64,000 bases of DNA from positions 8,046,840 to 8,110,839 of the forward strand of contig NC_087181.1 of assembly GCF_035594125.1 (NCBI RefSeq). The letters are read 5' to 3'. This DNA comes from Scylla paramamosain. Lineage: Eukaryota > Arthropoda > Malacostraca > Decapoda > Portunidae. This document shows, in pieces, positions 28,209 through 41,600 of this stretch. The notes below the pieces were generated by a model. That model saw only the letters and a program-made list of their open reading frames with translations, ran no database searches and had not been told where the DNA came from. Position 1 is the stretch's first letter, and each line of letters opens with the position of its first letter. Made by a program: the position numbers and the translations under genes.

Positions 28209-31200
28209 GTAATTTTTTTTATTGTTTTAGCGTTTTGATACCTAAAAAGCTAAAAAAAAAACAATCATAATAAACGTTTCTCGTTTATCTCGTTTTATCC
28301 CCCAATATAGGTTGTTTTGCATGAATTTTAGCATTTTGGTATCTAACAATTAGAAAAACACTAAAAATAAATCTTTTGGTAATATTTTCTTTTTCTCAAT
28401 ATAGAGCGCTATTCGTGTGTTGTTGTGTTTTGGTACCTAAAGAAGGTACATTTTGGTAATTAAGAAATTAAAAAAACACACATAATACATGATTCTCGTA
28501 ACACACATAATAAAATAAATGCTTTGCATTTATTTTTAACCTAACTAGGTTAAAAACACTCAAACAACACGTTTTTGGTTATGTTCTTTTCTTCACAAAA
28601 AGTATTACTAGCGCGTTTTAGCGTTTTGATAATTAAGAAACTCAAAAACGCTATTAACACACGTTCCTGATAGTGCCCTTTCGTTTTCCTCTAATTGGTG
28701 GTTTGCAAACACTTTGTTGTTTTTTTTGTATTTAAGCTCACAAATACTTAAAAGGCACGTTTTAGGTAATGTTATCATGCTTCTCCACAAAGGGTTTTTT
28801 GCATTCGTTTCAGCGTGTCCGGACATAAGAAGGCAAAAAATACACTAAAAATACGTTTTTTGGAAATTACATTTTGTATTATCAATTATGGTGCTTTCTG
28901 TGCTTTTTAGCGCTTTGGTACGTAACATGCTCAGAAAAGAGTCAAAAGCACATTTCTGGTAATGTCGTTTCATTTCTTTATATAGGAGACTTTGAATGGA
29001 TTTTGGAGTTTTACTACCTAACAATGAAAAAAACACTCATTTTAGATTAAGTTTTAGATAAAGTTGTTCTGTTTCTCCATATAAAGAACTATTCATAGGT
29101 GTTTATCGATTAAGTACCTAAGAACCTCAAAAACACTTGTAAAACACGTTTCTCGTAATGGACTTTCGTTTCCCAATATAGGATGCTCTGTATGGATATT
29201 GGCGTTTCGGTACATAACATGGTGTAAAACAGTAAAAAAAAAAACTCGTTTTTGGTAATGTTGTTCTGTCTCTCCATTAAGAGTGCTGTTCAGACGGTTT
29301 TTGTGTTTTGGTACCTAAGAAACTCAAAAACACTCATAATACACGTTTCTCTTCATGTCGTTTCGTTTCCCCTCTCAGGGTCCTTTACATGCGTTTCGGC
29401 ATTTTTGTACGTAACAAACTCAAAAACGCTCAAAATACATGTTTTTGCAACTGTTATTCTGTTTCTCCATAAAGGTTGTTTCACATGGTTTTTAGTATTC
29501 TGACACTTTATAAAAACATATAAGCAATTATAAACAAAAAAAAAACACGTCTTTCGTAATGTTATTTTGTATTCCAATATAGGGTGCCTTCCATGCTATT
29601 TACCGTTTTGGTGCCTAACACGCTGAAAAAAAAAAAAACTTTTTTTTATAATAATTCATTTCCCCGTATAGAAGGTTTTTGCAACCATTTTGGAGTTTTA
29701 GTACTTAACAGTGTGAAAACACTGAAATTACACGTTTTTCGTAGTGTTGTTCTTTTCTACATACTACTCGTGCATTTTAGCGTTTCGGTACCTAAGAAGA
29801 TCAAAAACACTCAAAATTTACGTTTTTCGTAGTATCCTTTCATTTCCCCTATAGGACGCTCTGCATGCATTTGGCGTTTCGGTACCTGACTTGGTTAAAA
29901 ATACTCAAAAAAAGATGTTTTTGGTAATATTCTTTTTTTGTATTGAGAACACTATTCACGTGTTTTAGCGTAATTTCGTTCCGCCATATAAAGTGCTTTG
30001 CATGCATTTTCGTAATTTTGTAAGTAATCATCTGAAAAAAAAAAATCAAACTACAAGATTTTAGTAATGTTACTATGTTTCTCCATTAAGGGAGTTTTCC
30101 AACCGTTTGAGCGTTTTGGTACGTAAGAAGCTAAAAAAAAAGAAAATCTAAAAATATGTTTTTAGTAATATTCTTTAGTATTCATATATTTTATTTTCCA
30201 TGCTTTTTATCGTTTTAGTGCGTAACATACTGAAAACACTAAAAGTACACCCTTCTGTGTCGTTTCTCTCTATAGAGGCATGCAGGTTGGATTTTTGGTA
30301 CCTAAGAATGTGAAAAACACTCAAAATACACGTTTTTGTTAATGCTATTATTTTTCTATATAGAGAATGCTTTAAGCACTTTGGTAATAAAGAAGCCCAA
30401 ATACAGTCCTCATACACATTTCTCGTAATGTTCTTTCCTTTCTAAATATAGGGTACTTTGCACTCATTTTGGCGTTTTGGTTCCTAAGAATGTGAAAAAT
30501 ATTCAATTTACACGATTTTGGTAAAGTTTGTTCTGTTTCTTTACATAAAGTTCTATTGATTCGTTTTATCGTTTCGGTACCTTAGAATTTGAACAACACT
30601 TTTCTCGTAATGCTCTTTCGTTTCACCATATTGAGTGATTTTATTTAATTTTGGTGGTTTTATACATTACAAGGTCAAAAACACAAAAATACACCTTTTT
30701 TGGGTAAGATTAGTTTATTTTTCCATAACGCGTACTTTGCATGCGTTTTAGCGTTTTGGTATGTAAGAAGCTTAAAAACACTCAAACAAGACATGTTTGT
30801 AATGTTGTTTTGTATTCTCTTATAAAGTGCTTTCCTTTCCATTAAACGTTTTGGTGCTTAACACGCAGAAAAACATAAAAGACACGTTTCTGGTAGTATT
30901 CTTTTATTTCCTCAAATAGGAAGCTTTGCGTGCATTTTAGCGTTTTGATACCTAATTATGTGAAAAAAGCTTTAAATAGACATCTTGTTAGTATTCTGTT
31001 TTTCCATTGTGTTTTTTTTTTTTTTTTTTTTGCGTTTTAGCGTTTTGGTACCTAAGCTGAAAAACATACATATTATTTAGTTTTCCCATATAAGATACAT
31101 TACATGTATTTTCGTATTTAGGTACCTAATATGGTTTCCGTTTTTCTATAATGTGTTTTATTCACGCGTTTTTGCGTTTTGGTACCTAAAAAAACTCAAA

Positions 31201-31534
31201 AACATTCATTATAAAGTTTCTGTTAATGTCCTTTCTCTTCACTATAAAAGTTGCTTTATTTGCATTTTTGCGTTTTTTTTTTTTGTAAGCAACAAGCTCA
31301 AAAACACTCAAAATACACGTTTATTGTAATGTTATTTTGTTTCTACAAAAAGGGTGTTTTGAAAGCGTTTTAGCGTTTTGGTATATAAGAAACACAAAAA
31401 CATTCAAAAGACAAATTTTTGGTAATGTTTTTATTCTCATATATGGTGAATTCCCTACTATTTAGCGCTTGGGAGCCTAACACGTTCAAAAACGCTCAAA
31501 AGACACGTTTCTTATGTTGTCGTTTAGTATCCGC
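28209..31534 (+). repeat. Satellite block 5, forward orientation
   Basis: Orientation returns to forward at about 28,208 (CAAAAACGTGT on the left, TTTAGCGTTTTGATACCTAA on the right). It includes another seven-mer with the GATAATTAAGAAACTC variant near 28,628 and an AGGTTAAAAACACTC B-like monomer near 28,547. No gene was recognised. Confidence 0.86.
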
Positions 31535-33349
31535 GTTATCAAAAACAAGTATTTTGAGTGTTTTTTTTTTTTTTTGCTTCTTACGTAAAAAAACTTCAAA
31601 TTTATGCAAAATATCCTATATGGGGAAACGAAAAGACTTTGGTAAAAACGTGTATTATCAATACTTTTCTATTCTTAGATACCAAAAAAGCTCGAAAACG
31701 CGTTAGAACAACACTATATTGAGAAACTGAACAACATTGGCAAAAACGTTTGATTTGAGTGTTTTTAACATTGTTAGGTACCAGCACGCCAAAATGCATG
31801 GAAAGCCCGGTATATGTGGAAACGAAACGACATTACAAGAAACGTATATTTTGAGTGTTTTTATGAATGTTAGAAAACAAAATTATAAAAATCATGGAAA
31901 ACACCCTATATGGGAATAGAAAACAACATTACCAAACACGTGTTTTTTTAGTGTTTATGAGGGTGATAGTCATTAAAACGATAAGAAGCATTGAAAGCAC
32001 CCTATCTGGGATAACAAAACAACATTACCAAAAACGACTCTTTTTATTTTTACTACTCACGTACCAAAATGATTAAACGAATAGTGGAGAAACTGTATAT
32101 CTTTACGAAAAAAAAACGTGTATTATGAGTGTTTTTCATCTTCTTAGAAAAATGCCAAAATGCATACAAAACACTCTATATGAGGAATAAAAACACATTA
32201 CAAAATTCGTGTATTATAACAGTTTTTGAGCTTCTTAGGTATCAAAATGCTAAAACGCATGAATATCACTCTGTTTTATAAGAAACAGAACAACATTACC
32301 AAAAACGTGTTTTTTTAAAGTGTTTTCACCTTGTCAGGTACGAAAATACCAAAATGCCTGCGAAGCCCTTTACATGGGGAAAACGAAACAAAATTACCAG
32401 ACAGGTGTCTTTTCAATTTTTTTTTTTTTTATTATTAAAGCTCTAAAAAAAAAAGGCATGGAAAACACCCTGTATACGAATACAAAACAATTAAAAACGT
32501 GTCTTTTAAGTGTTTTCATCTTCTTACGCACTAAAACGCTAAAACGCATGCAAAACACCCTATATGGAGAAACAATAACATATGAGTGCTTTTTTTTTTT
32601 TTTTTTAGCACGTTACGCAGTAAAACGTCAAAATGCCTCCAGGGTACCTTATATGTGGAAATAAAAAGACATTACGATAAACATGTATTATGAATGTTTT
32701 TTTTTTATCTTCTTAGTTATATATACTCTAAAATGCATGAATAGCACTTTGTATGTGTGTTATAAGCGTTTTTAAGCTTTTTATGTACCAAAATGCTAAA
32801 ACGCTTTTCTATGTGAAGAAATGGAACATTATTACCAAAAACTGTATTTTTGAATGGTGAAAACGCCAAAATGCATGTAAAGCACCCTATAAGGCGAAGA
32901 GAAACGAAATTTTCAGAAACGTGTTTTTTTTTATTGTTTATGAGCGTGCTATGCACCAAAATGATAAAAATCATGGAAACTACTTAATATTGAAAACAAA
33001 ACATTACCAAACCGTGTCTTTTCAATACTTTTGAACCACCCACGTCCCATAATGCTGAAACACATGCAAAAAAAAAAAAACTTTTGTGGAGAAGTATAAC
33101 TTTAGCAAAACGTGTATTTTGAGTTTTTGTTTTAGCTTGTTCGGTAGAAAAATGACAAAATGTATGCAAAATGCTCTGTATGGGGAAAAGAAAAGACATA
33201 CGAGAATCGTGTCTTATAAATGTTTTTGAGTTTCTTACGTACCAAAACACGAAAACGCAAGAACAGCACTCTAAAAGGAGGAAAGTAAACAATATTACTA
33301 AAAATGTGTATTTTGAGTGTATTTCACATTAATAGGTACCAAAACACCC
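31535..33349 (-). repeat. Satellite block 6, inverted, up to the LINE insertion
   Basis: At about 31,535 the plus strand changes from CACGTTTCTTATG-type to CAAAAACAAGTATTTTGAGTG-type sequence, so the array is inverted from here on. This polarity continues on the far side of both later insertions (36,399-41,600 and 48,255-51,961). No gene was recognised. Confidence 0.86.
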
Positions 33350-33832
33350 AACATTCTTTACCTTTTTCTGACCTCTAATCCTTCTGCTTGTGCTGTCAGC
33401 CTTTCTTCTCCGTTGGGCTCCTCCGATCACAATCTCATATCTGTATCTTGTCCTATCGCTCCAATCCCTCCTCAGGATCCCCCTAAGCCAGTGGTTCTCA
33501 AACTATGGGTCACGACCCAAAGTTGGGTCGCGAGATCAATTTTGATGGGTCGCAGGGACACAGGAACATTATCATGCTTTGTGTTTCAGTGTATTTCAGT
33601 TACTTAATTGAATTATTCTTCTTTAACCACAAATTACTTTTGTTATGTATGTTCATCTTCCCCCCTCTCCCTCCTTCTGGGCCCCACGTAATGGTTTCTC
33701 TGACAGGAATGACCCCTGTATCAAACGCGTATGTTGGACTGGCAGTGGGCCCATGCAGCCTCGTGCGCGGTGTCCATTTTCCACCGACCGCAGGCAAGGG
33801 AGGTTGTGCCGCTTGCAGTCATTTGTGTGAGT

Positions 33833-33834
<2 letters not shown>

Positions 33835-33921
<87 letters not shown>
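33835..33921. repeat. (GT)n microsatellite inside the hAT-like element
   Basis: About 43 uninterrupted GT units. The overlapping Cys-Val open frame is a by-product. Confidence 0.97.
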
Positions 33922-33924
<3 letters not shown>

Positions 33925-33969
33925 TATATAATATCTTGCTTAATATACTACTTACTATATTTACTAACT

Positions 33970-33982
33970 AATAATAATAATA

Positions 33983-34035
<53 letters not shown>
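33970..34035. repeat. (AAT)n microsatellite inside the hAT-like element
   Basis: About 22 AAT units with a single AGT interruption, 48 bp downstream of the (GT)n array. Confidence 0.96.
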
Positions 34036-36398
34036 CTTTCGTTCTTATTGGTTTATTCTACAACTTCATCACATATGAACCAATCATGGATCGCGAAGGA
34101 ATGAAATGTTCCAAATAGGGTCGCTCATGAAAAAGTTTGAGAACCACTGCGGCCTAAGCGAAGGTGCCACTGGCGTTTTGCCTCTGCTATTTGGGGGACC
34201 TGAGGAGGTATTTTGCTGATTTTCCTTGGAATGACTACTGCTTCCGTGTCAGAGACCCGTCTTTGTGTGCTGAGCGCATAACAGAGGTGATAGTGTCTGG
34301 CATGGAGGCGTACATTCCTCACTCTTTTTCTCGATCTAAACCTTCCAAACCCTGGTTTAACACAGCTTGTTCTCGTGCTATACATGATACAGAGGTGGCC
34401 CACAAAAGGTATTTAAGCCTTCCATTACCTCAGTCTCATGCACTTTATATTTCTGCTCGGAACCATGCCAAGTCTGTTCTCCACCAGGCAAAAACTACTT
34501 CATTAACAGAAAGTGTCAAAACCTTTCAAGATCTAACTCCCCTTGTGACTTCTGGCATCTAACTAAAAATATCTCCAATAACTTTGCTTCTTCTTTCCCT
34601 CCTTTATTTCAACCAGATGGAACCAATGCTATCACATATATTTCTAAAGCTGAACTCTTCGCTCAAACCTTTGCTGAAAACTCTACCTTGGACGATTCTG
34701 GGCTTGTTCCTCCCTCTCCTCCACCCTCTGACTACTTCATGCTACCTATTACAATTCTTCACAATGATTTTTTCCATGCCCTTACTGGCCTGAACCCCCG
34801 GAAGACTTATGGACAAGATGGGGTCCCTCCTATTGTTCTCCAAAACTGTGCCTCCGTGCTTGCACCTTGCCTAGTCAAACTCTTTCAGCTCTGTCTGTCA
34901 ACATCTACCTTTCCTTTTTGCTGGAATTTTGCTTACATTCAGCCTGTTCCTAAAAAGGGTGACCATTCTAATCCCTCACACTACCGTCCTATTGCTTTAA
35001 TTTCCTGTCTATCTAAAATTTTTTAATCTATCCTCAACAGGAAGATTCTTAAACACCTATCTTTTCACAACCTTCTATCTGATCGCCAGTAAGGGTTCCG
35101 TCAAGGCCGCTCTACTGGTGATCTTCCATGGCTTTCCTTACTGAGTCTTGGTCATCCTCTTTTAGAGATTTTGGTGAAACATTTGCTGTTGCCTTGGACA
35201 TATCAAAAGCTTTTGTAGAGTCTAGCACAAAGTTTTGATTTCCAAACTACCCTCCTACGACATCTATCCTTCTCTCTGTAACTTCATCTCAAGTTTCCTT
35301 TCTGACCGTTCTATTGCTGCTGTGGTAGACGGTAACTGTTCTCCTAAATCTATTAACAGTGGTGTTGCTCAGGGTTCTGTCCTGATACCCATTCTCTTCT
35401 TATTATTCATTAATGATCTTCTAAACCAAACTTCTTGTCCTATCAACTCCTACGCTAATGATACCACCCTGCACCTTTCCACGTTTTTTCATAGACGTCC
35501 AACCCTTCAGGAAGTAAACATTTCACGAAGGGAAGCCACAGAACGCTTGACTTCTGATCTTTCTAAAATTTCTGATTGGGACAAAGCAAACTTGGTATTG
35601 TTCAATATCTCAAAAACTCAGTTCCTCCATCTATCAACTCGACACAACCTTCCAGACAACTATCCCCTCTTCTTCAATGACACTTAACTGTCTCCCTCTT
35701 CTACACTATACATCCTCGGTCTTTCCTTTACTTATAATCTGAACTGGAAACTTAACATTTCATTTCTAGCTAAAACAGCTTCTATGAAGTTAGGTGTTCT
35801 GAGACGTCTCCGCCACTTTTTCTCACCCCCTCCCCCAGCTGCTAACTAACTTATCTGTCCATGTATGGAGTATGCTTCACATGTCTGGGGGGGGGGGTTC
35901 CACTCATACTGCTCTTCTAGGCAGGGTGGAATCAAATCTTTTCGTCTCATCAACTCCTCTCCTCTAACTGACTGTCTTCAGCCTCTCTCTCATCGTCGCA
36001 ATATTGCATCTCTAGCCATCTTCTACCGCTATTTTCATGCTAACTGCTCTTCTGATCTTGCTAACTCCATGCCTGCCTTCCTCCTGCGGCCTCGCTGCAC
36101 AAGACTTTCTTCTTTTTCTCACCCCTGTTCTGTCCACCTCTCTAACGAAAGAGTTAACCAGTATTCTCAACCATTCATCTCTTTCTCTGGTAAACTCTGG
36201 AACTCCCTGCCTGCTTCTGTATTTCCACCTTCCTATGACTTGAATTCCTTCAAGAGGGAAGTTTCAAGATACTTATCCTTCAATTTTTGACTACCGCTTT
36301 GAACCCTTTTATGGGACTGGCATTTCAATGGGGATTTTTTTTATTGGATTTTTGTTGCCCTTGGCCAGTGTCCCTCCTACATAAAAAAAAAAAAAAAG

Positions 36399-39300
36399 AC
36401 CAAAGCACCATATTTGGGAAAAAAAAAAAAAAAGAAATGAGACTTAGAGAAATGCGAATTTTTGTGTTTTTGAACGTGTTAGGCTGAAAACTCCAAAAAG
36501 CGCGCAAATCAGAGTATATAGGAAAACAACATTACGAAAAACGTGTCTTTTAAGTGTTTTTGAAATTCTTATGTAACAAAACGATAAAACGCAAGCAAAA
36601 CACCCTTTATGGAGAAACAGAATTATATTACTAAAAACAAGCTTCTTAGGTACCAAAACGTTAAAACTCACGAATAGTACTCTATATGAAAAAACAAAAC
36701 ATTACCAAACCTTATAACTTAAATTTGTTTAAAAGTCTTAGGTACCAAAACGCCAAAATTCATGCAAATACTATTAAGGTACTTATGTATCAAAAGACTA
36801 AATCGGGTGTAAAACACAACTTCATGAAAAACGTGTATTTTGAGTGTTTTTTTTTTTTTTAGATTGTTACGTAGAAAAACATTAAAAAGCATGGAACGTA
36901 ACATATAAAGGGAAACAAAAAGACATTTTAAGAAACATGTAATGAGTGTTTCTTACCTTCTTAGCTACCAAAACGCTAAAACGCATGAATACCACTCTGT
37001 ATGAAGAAACAGATCAAGATTACTAAAAACGTGAGTTGTTTTGAGTTGGGTTGTTTTCACATTGTTAGGTACCAAAGCGCCAAAATGCATGGAAATATGT
37101 CTTTTCAGCCAACAAAACGCTAACAAGCATAAAAAGTTCTCTCTATGAGAAAATAAAGCCAACATTACCAAAAACACATCATTGGGTAGTTTTGAGCCAC
37201 TTACGTACCAAAACGCTAAAATGCATGCAAAACTCCCTCTATAGAAAAACAGAATGACATTACCAGAAACGTGTTTTTAATTTTTTTTTTAAGCTTGTCA
37301 CGGACAAAAGAGCCAAATTACATGTAAAGCACCCAGTATGTGGAGAAAAAAGGACATTACGAGAAACGTGTATTATGTTTTTTTTTTTTTTTCGGTATCT
37401 TAGGAACCATAACGCTAAAACGCATGAATAGTACTCTATATGGAGAAACAGAAAAATATTATCCATTATTTGAGTGTATTTCACATTGTTAGGCACCAAA
37501 ACGCCAAAATGCATGCAAATCTCCCTGTATGAGGAAAACAAATGACATTTCCAAAAAAAAAAACGTTATTTTTCTGGTTATGAACGTCTTAGGCACCAAA
37601 ACACTAAAAAGCTGGTAAATAACCCTATTTGGGAGAGAAAACAACATTATCAAAAACGTGTCTTTTCATTATTTTTGAGGTACTTACGTACCAAAACTGG
37701 TAAAACTTATGCAAAACACCCTTTATGGGGAAATAGAACAACTTTACCAAAAACGTGTATTTTGAGTGCTTTTGAGTTATTTAGAAAAACGCCAAAAAGC
37801 ATTTAAAGTACCCTATATCGAAAAAAAAGAAATGCGAGAAACTTGCATTATGAGTGTTTTACAGCTTCTTAGGGTAACAACGCATGAATAGCACTCTATA
37901 AGAAGTAATAAAACAGCATTACCAAAAAAGTGTATTTTGAATGTTTGTCACAATGTTACTCGTATGTACAAAAACATCAAAATACATGCAAAGCACCATC
38001 TATCGGAAAATAAAACGATAACTCCAGAAACGTGTCTTTTCAGTGTTAATGATCATGTTAGGCACGAAAGTGCTAAAAAAAACATGGAAAACACTCAATA
38101 GGGAAATACAAAACAAAATCACCAAAAACGTGTCTTTTGGGTACTTTTGAGCTATTTATACACGAAAATCCTTAAACGAATGTAAAGTACTCTTTATGGA
38201 GAAACAAAATAACGTTACAAAAAATATATATTTTTTTTATTGTTTTTGAGATTTTTACGTAGAAACACGCCAAAATGCATGCAAAGTCCAATATATAGAG
38301 AAACAGAGCAACTTCACCGAAAACATGCATTTTGAGTGTTTTTCATATTGTTAGATATCAAAACGCAAAAATGCATAAAGACCCCTATTTGAGGAAGGGA
38401 AACAACATTACAAGGAACCTATTTTTTGAGTGTGTTTGTACATTTTAGGCACCAAAACAATAATAAACATGGAAAGTATCTTATATTGGAACAGAGTACA
38501 ACATAACCAAAACATGCTTTTCGGTTCATAATGTACCAAAACACTAAAAAAAAAAAAAAAAAAAAAGCTCACAGAAACGAAAGTTTTAAGTGTTTTTTTT
38601 AGCTTCATACGTACACAAATGTCAAAATGCATGCAAAGTACCCTATAGAGGAAAACAAAAGGAGATCAAGAGAAAAGCGTATTATGCATTTTTTTAGGTT
38701 CTTGGGTACTAAAATGCTAAAATACGTTAATAGCACTCTATGTGGAGAAACAGAACAGCATTACCAAATTGTTAGGTAGTAAAACGCCAAAATGCATGCG
38801 AAGCATTTTATATATAGGGAAAAGAAAACGACATTTACAGAAAGGTGTCTTTTAAGTGGTTATAAACGTGTTAGGCACCAAACGCTAAAAAGCATGGAAG
38901 GCACCCTAAATGTGAAAACAAAACAACATAACCAAAAAAAAAATGCATTTTTAAAGTTTTTTAAGGTACATACCTACCAAACCCTTAAAACGCATTGAAA
39001 GCAACCTTTATGAAGATAGACAACAACATTACCAAAAATCTTTGAGTGTTTTTGACCCTGTTACTTACGGAAACAACAAAATGCACGTAAAGTACCCTAC
39101 ATAGGGGAAAGAAAACTCATAACGAGAAATGTGTATTACGAATGTTTTTGAATTTCTCAGGTACCAAAATGCTAATAGATATGAATAGCACTTTATATGT
39201 AGAAGCCGAACAAGATTACCAAAGATGTGTGTTTTGAGTGTTTTTCACGTTGCTAGGTACCACAACGGCAAAATGTATGTAAAACTTAATATATGGGAAA

Positions 39301-41600
39301 AGGAAATGACATTTCCAGAAACTAGTCTTTTGAAAGTTTACGAGCGTGTTAGACACCAACACGCTAAAAAGCATGAAAGCACCCTATAGGACAAAGGAAA
39401 ACAGCATTACCAAAAACTTCTTTCGAGAGTTTTTTGAGCTACTAATGTATCAAAACGCTTCAACGCATCCAAAACAAACAGAATAACATTATCAAAAACA
39501 CGTTTTCTCAATCTAATTGAGTTTGTTACGCAGAAAAAAAAAACATCAAAATGCATGCAAAGTAAACTATATATGGAAAGGATAAGACATACGAGAAGTG
39601 TGTATTTATTATTTTGAGCTTATTCGGTAGCAAAACGCGAAAACGCGTGAATAGATCTCTGGAGAAACAGAACAACATTACCAAAAACGTTTATTTTGAG
39701 TGATTTTCACATTATGTAGAAAACACCAAAATACATGCAAAGCATGTATTTTTTGAGTGTTCTGAGCGTGTTAGGTAACAAAACGATAAAAAGCAGCGAA
39801 AGAACCATAATTGGGAAAACACATTACCAAAAACGTGTCTTTGGTGTATTTTTGAGCTATTTACAAATCAAAACGGTAAAATGCATGCAAAACTGAATAA
39901 TATTATCAGAAACGTGTATTTTGAATTTTTTTTTAAGCTTATGTGCAAAACACACACACACACACACAAAAAAAAAAAAACATGAAAAATACCTTATATT
40001 GGGACGCGTAAGTAAATTACAAGACATCACTTATAAGTGTTTTTCAGGCTCTTAGGAACTAAAACCCTAAAACGATTGAATAGAACTATATATGTAGAAA
40101 CAGAGTAACATTACGAAAAACGTGTATTTTGAGTGTTTTCATATTGTTACGCTAAAATTAATGCAAATCATCCCATACGTGTATTATTGGTGTTTTTAGC
40201 TTTTTAAGTACGAAAACGTGAAAACACGTTAATAGCACTCTTTATGGAGAAACAGAACAACATTACCAAAAACGTGTATTTTGAGTGTTTTTCACAGTTA
40301 TATTCCATAACGTCAAATAGCATACAAAGAACCATCTATGGGGAAACGAAACACCATTTCCAGAAACATGTCTTTTGAGTGTTTATGAACCACTCAAAAA
40401 CCAACAAAACGCTAAAACATATGGAAAATAAATAAATAGATAAATATCATTATCAAAAACGTCTTTTGAATGTTTTTGAGTTATTACGTACCAAAACGTT
40501 AAAATGCATGTAAAACACTCTTTATGGAGAAACAAAATAACATTACCATAAAAGTGTACGAGTATTATGAGTTTTTTTTTATAGCTTTTTACATATACAA
40601 AACACACACAAACAAAAAAACAAAAAAATGATGCATGTAAAACACTATATAGGGAAACGAAAAAGACGTTACGAGAAACATGTATTGTGACTGCTTTGAG
40701 ATTTTTAGTTACCAAAACTCTAAAACCCATCAAGAACACTCTATATATAGAAACAGAACAAGATTACAAAAAACGTGCCTTTTCTGTTTTTAAGCTTGTT
40801 ACGTAGAAAATGCCAAAAGTTCCTTATATGGGGAAACGAAAAGACAACAAGTAACGGGTATTATGAGTGTTTTATACATTCTTAGGTACCAAAATACGAA
40901 AACACATGACGAGCATTATATATGGAGGAACAACAACATTAACAAAACAACATTATAGTTCTTGAGTGTTTTTGACGTTCTTAAGAACAAAAACGCTGAA
41001 ACGTATGCAAAACTTTCTTTATGGAGACACTAACATCGCCGAAAAGATGTATTCTGAATGTTTTTCACTTATTTACCTACAAAAATACCAATACTAAAAT
41101 TTGTCAAAATGCATACTAAGCATCCTATATCAGGAAACGAAAGGACATTAAAAGAAATATGTTCTATGAGTGTTTTTGAGCTTAAGTACCAAGAAGATAA
41201 AACGCATAAATAACACTCTATATGGAAAAACAGAACAAAAACGTGTATTTTTTGTTTTCACATCGTTAAATAGGACAATACCTAAATGCATTATAAGGCC
41301 ACTATATAAAGAAACGAAACGACGTTACTAGAATTGTGCCTTTTGAGTCTTTTTTGAGCGTGTTAGATACCAAAATGATAAAAAGCATAGAAAACACAGT
41401 TATTCGCTATACAAAATAACATTTCTTAAAACATGTCTTTTGAGTGTTTTGACTTTCTTATGTCTAAAAACACTGAAACGCATGAAAAACACCCTTTAAG
41501 GAGAAACAGAATAACATTGCCAAAAAACGTGTATTTTGAGTGTTTTCCGCTTCTTAATTACAAAAAACGACAAAATGTATGCAAAGTACCGTATATATTG
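36399..41600 (-). repeat. Satellite block 6 continued, between the LINE and the LTR element
   Basis: Inverted satellite (GTACCAAAACGC, AAAAACGTGTATTTTGAGTG on the plus strand), about 54 monomers. Poly(T) or poly(A) expansions occur near 38,545-38,563 and 36,846-36,860, and a short (CA)n near 39,951-39,966. It ends exactly at the 5' LTR. The sequence reads continuously across the LTR insertion into 48,255 once the element is removed. No gene was recognised. Confidence 0.87.
41597..41600. other. Target-site duplication, left copy
   Basis: ATTG directly before the 5' LTR. The matching copy follows the 3' LTR. Removing the element and one copy restores a normal satellite monomer. Confidence 0.85.

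Larger units (their letters stand above)
33489..34149. mobile_element. hAT-like non-autonomous DNA transposon (MITE)
   Basis: The element begins CAGTGGTTCTCAAACT and ends AGTTTGAGAACCACTG, a perfect 16-bp terminal inverted repeat. It interrupts a LINE whose uninterrupted sequence is visible in another copy in this window (near 55,588 on the minus strand). CCTAAGC occurs on both sides (33,482-33,488 and 34,153-34,159), consistent with a slightly degraded 8-bp target duplication, though 3 bases separate the right copy from the terminus. The interior has GGGTCGC-type short hairpins next to the left end, a long (GT)n and a long (AAT)n, and no transposase frame. The terminal sequence resembles that of many animal hAT elements; assignment to hAT rests on that and on the 8-bp-type duplication. 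Confidence 0.75.
33350..36398 (+). pseudogene. Jockey-like LINE copy 1, 5'-truncated, split by a hAT-like insertion
   Basis: Non-LTR retrotransposon read on the plus strand. It begins inside the endonuclease domain ([15 protein letters not shown], then the [10 protein letters not shown] box holding catalytic D and H). After the transposon at 33,489-34,149 it resumes in the EN-RT linker (34,164-34,562: [30 protein letters not shown]). Reverse transcriptase follows in broken frames: 34,688-35,026 (YIQPVPKKGDHSNPSHYRPI) and 35,235-35,687 (SGVAQGSVLIPILFLLFIND). The catalytic box reads YAND instead of YADD. The C-terminal domain is at 35,865-36,290, followed by a 3' UTR and poly(A) near 36,381-36,397. 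Several stops and frame changes show that it is dead. Its sequence closely matches the copy at 53,331-56,610. Confidence 0.88.

Noticed and set aside
33338..36409. ACCAAAACACC / ACCAAAGCACC flanking LINE copy 1 as a target duplication
   Set aside because: The satellite itself contains very similar words at both phases; the flanks fit a ~10-bp deletion at the insertion equally well.
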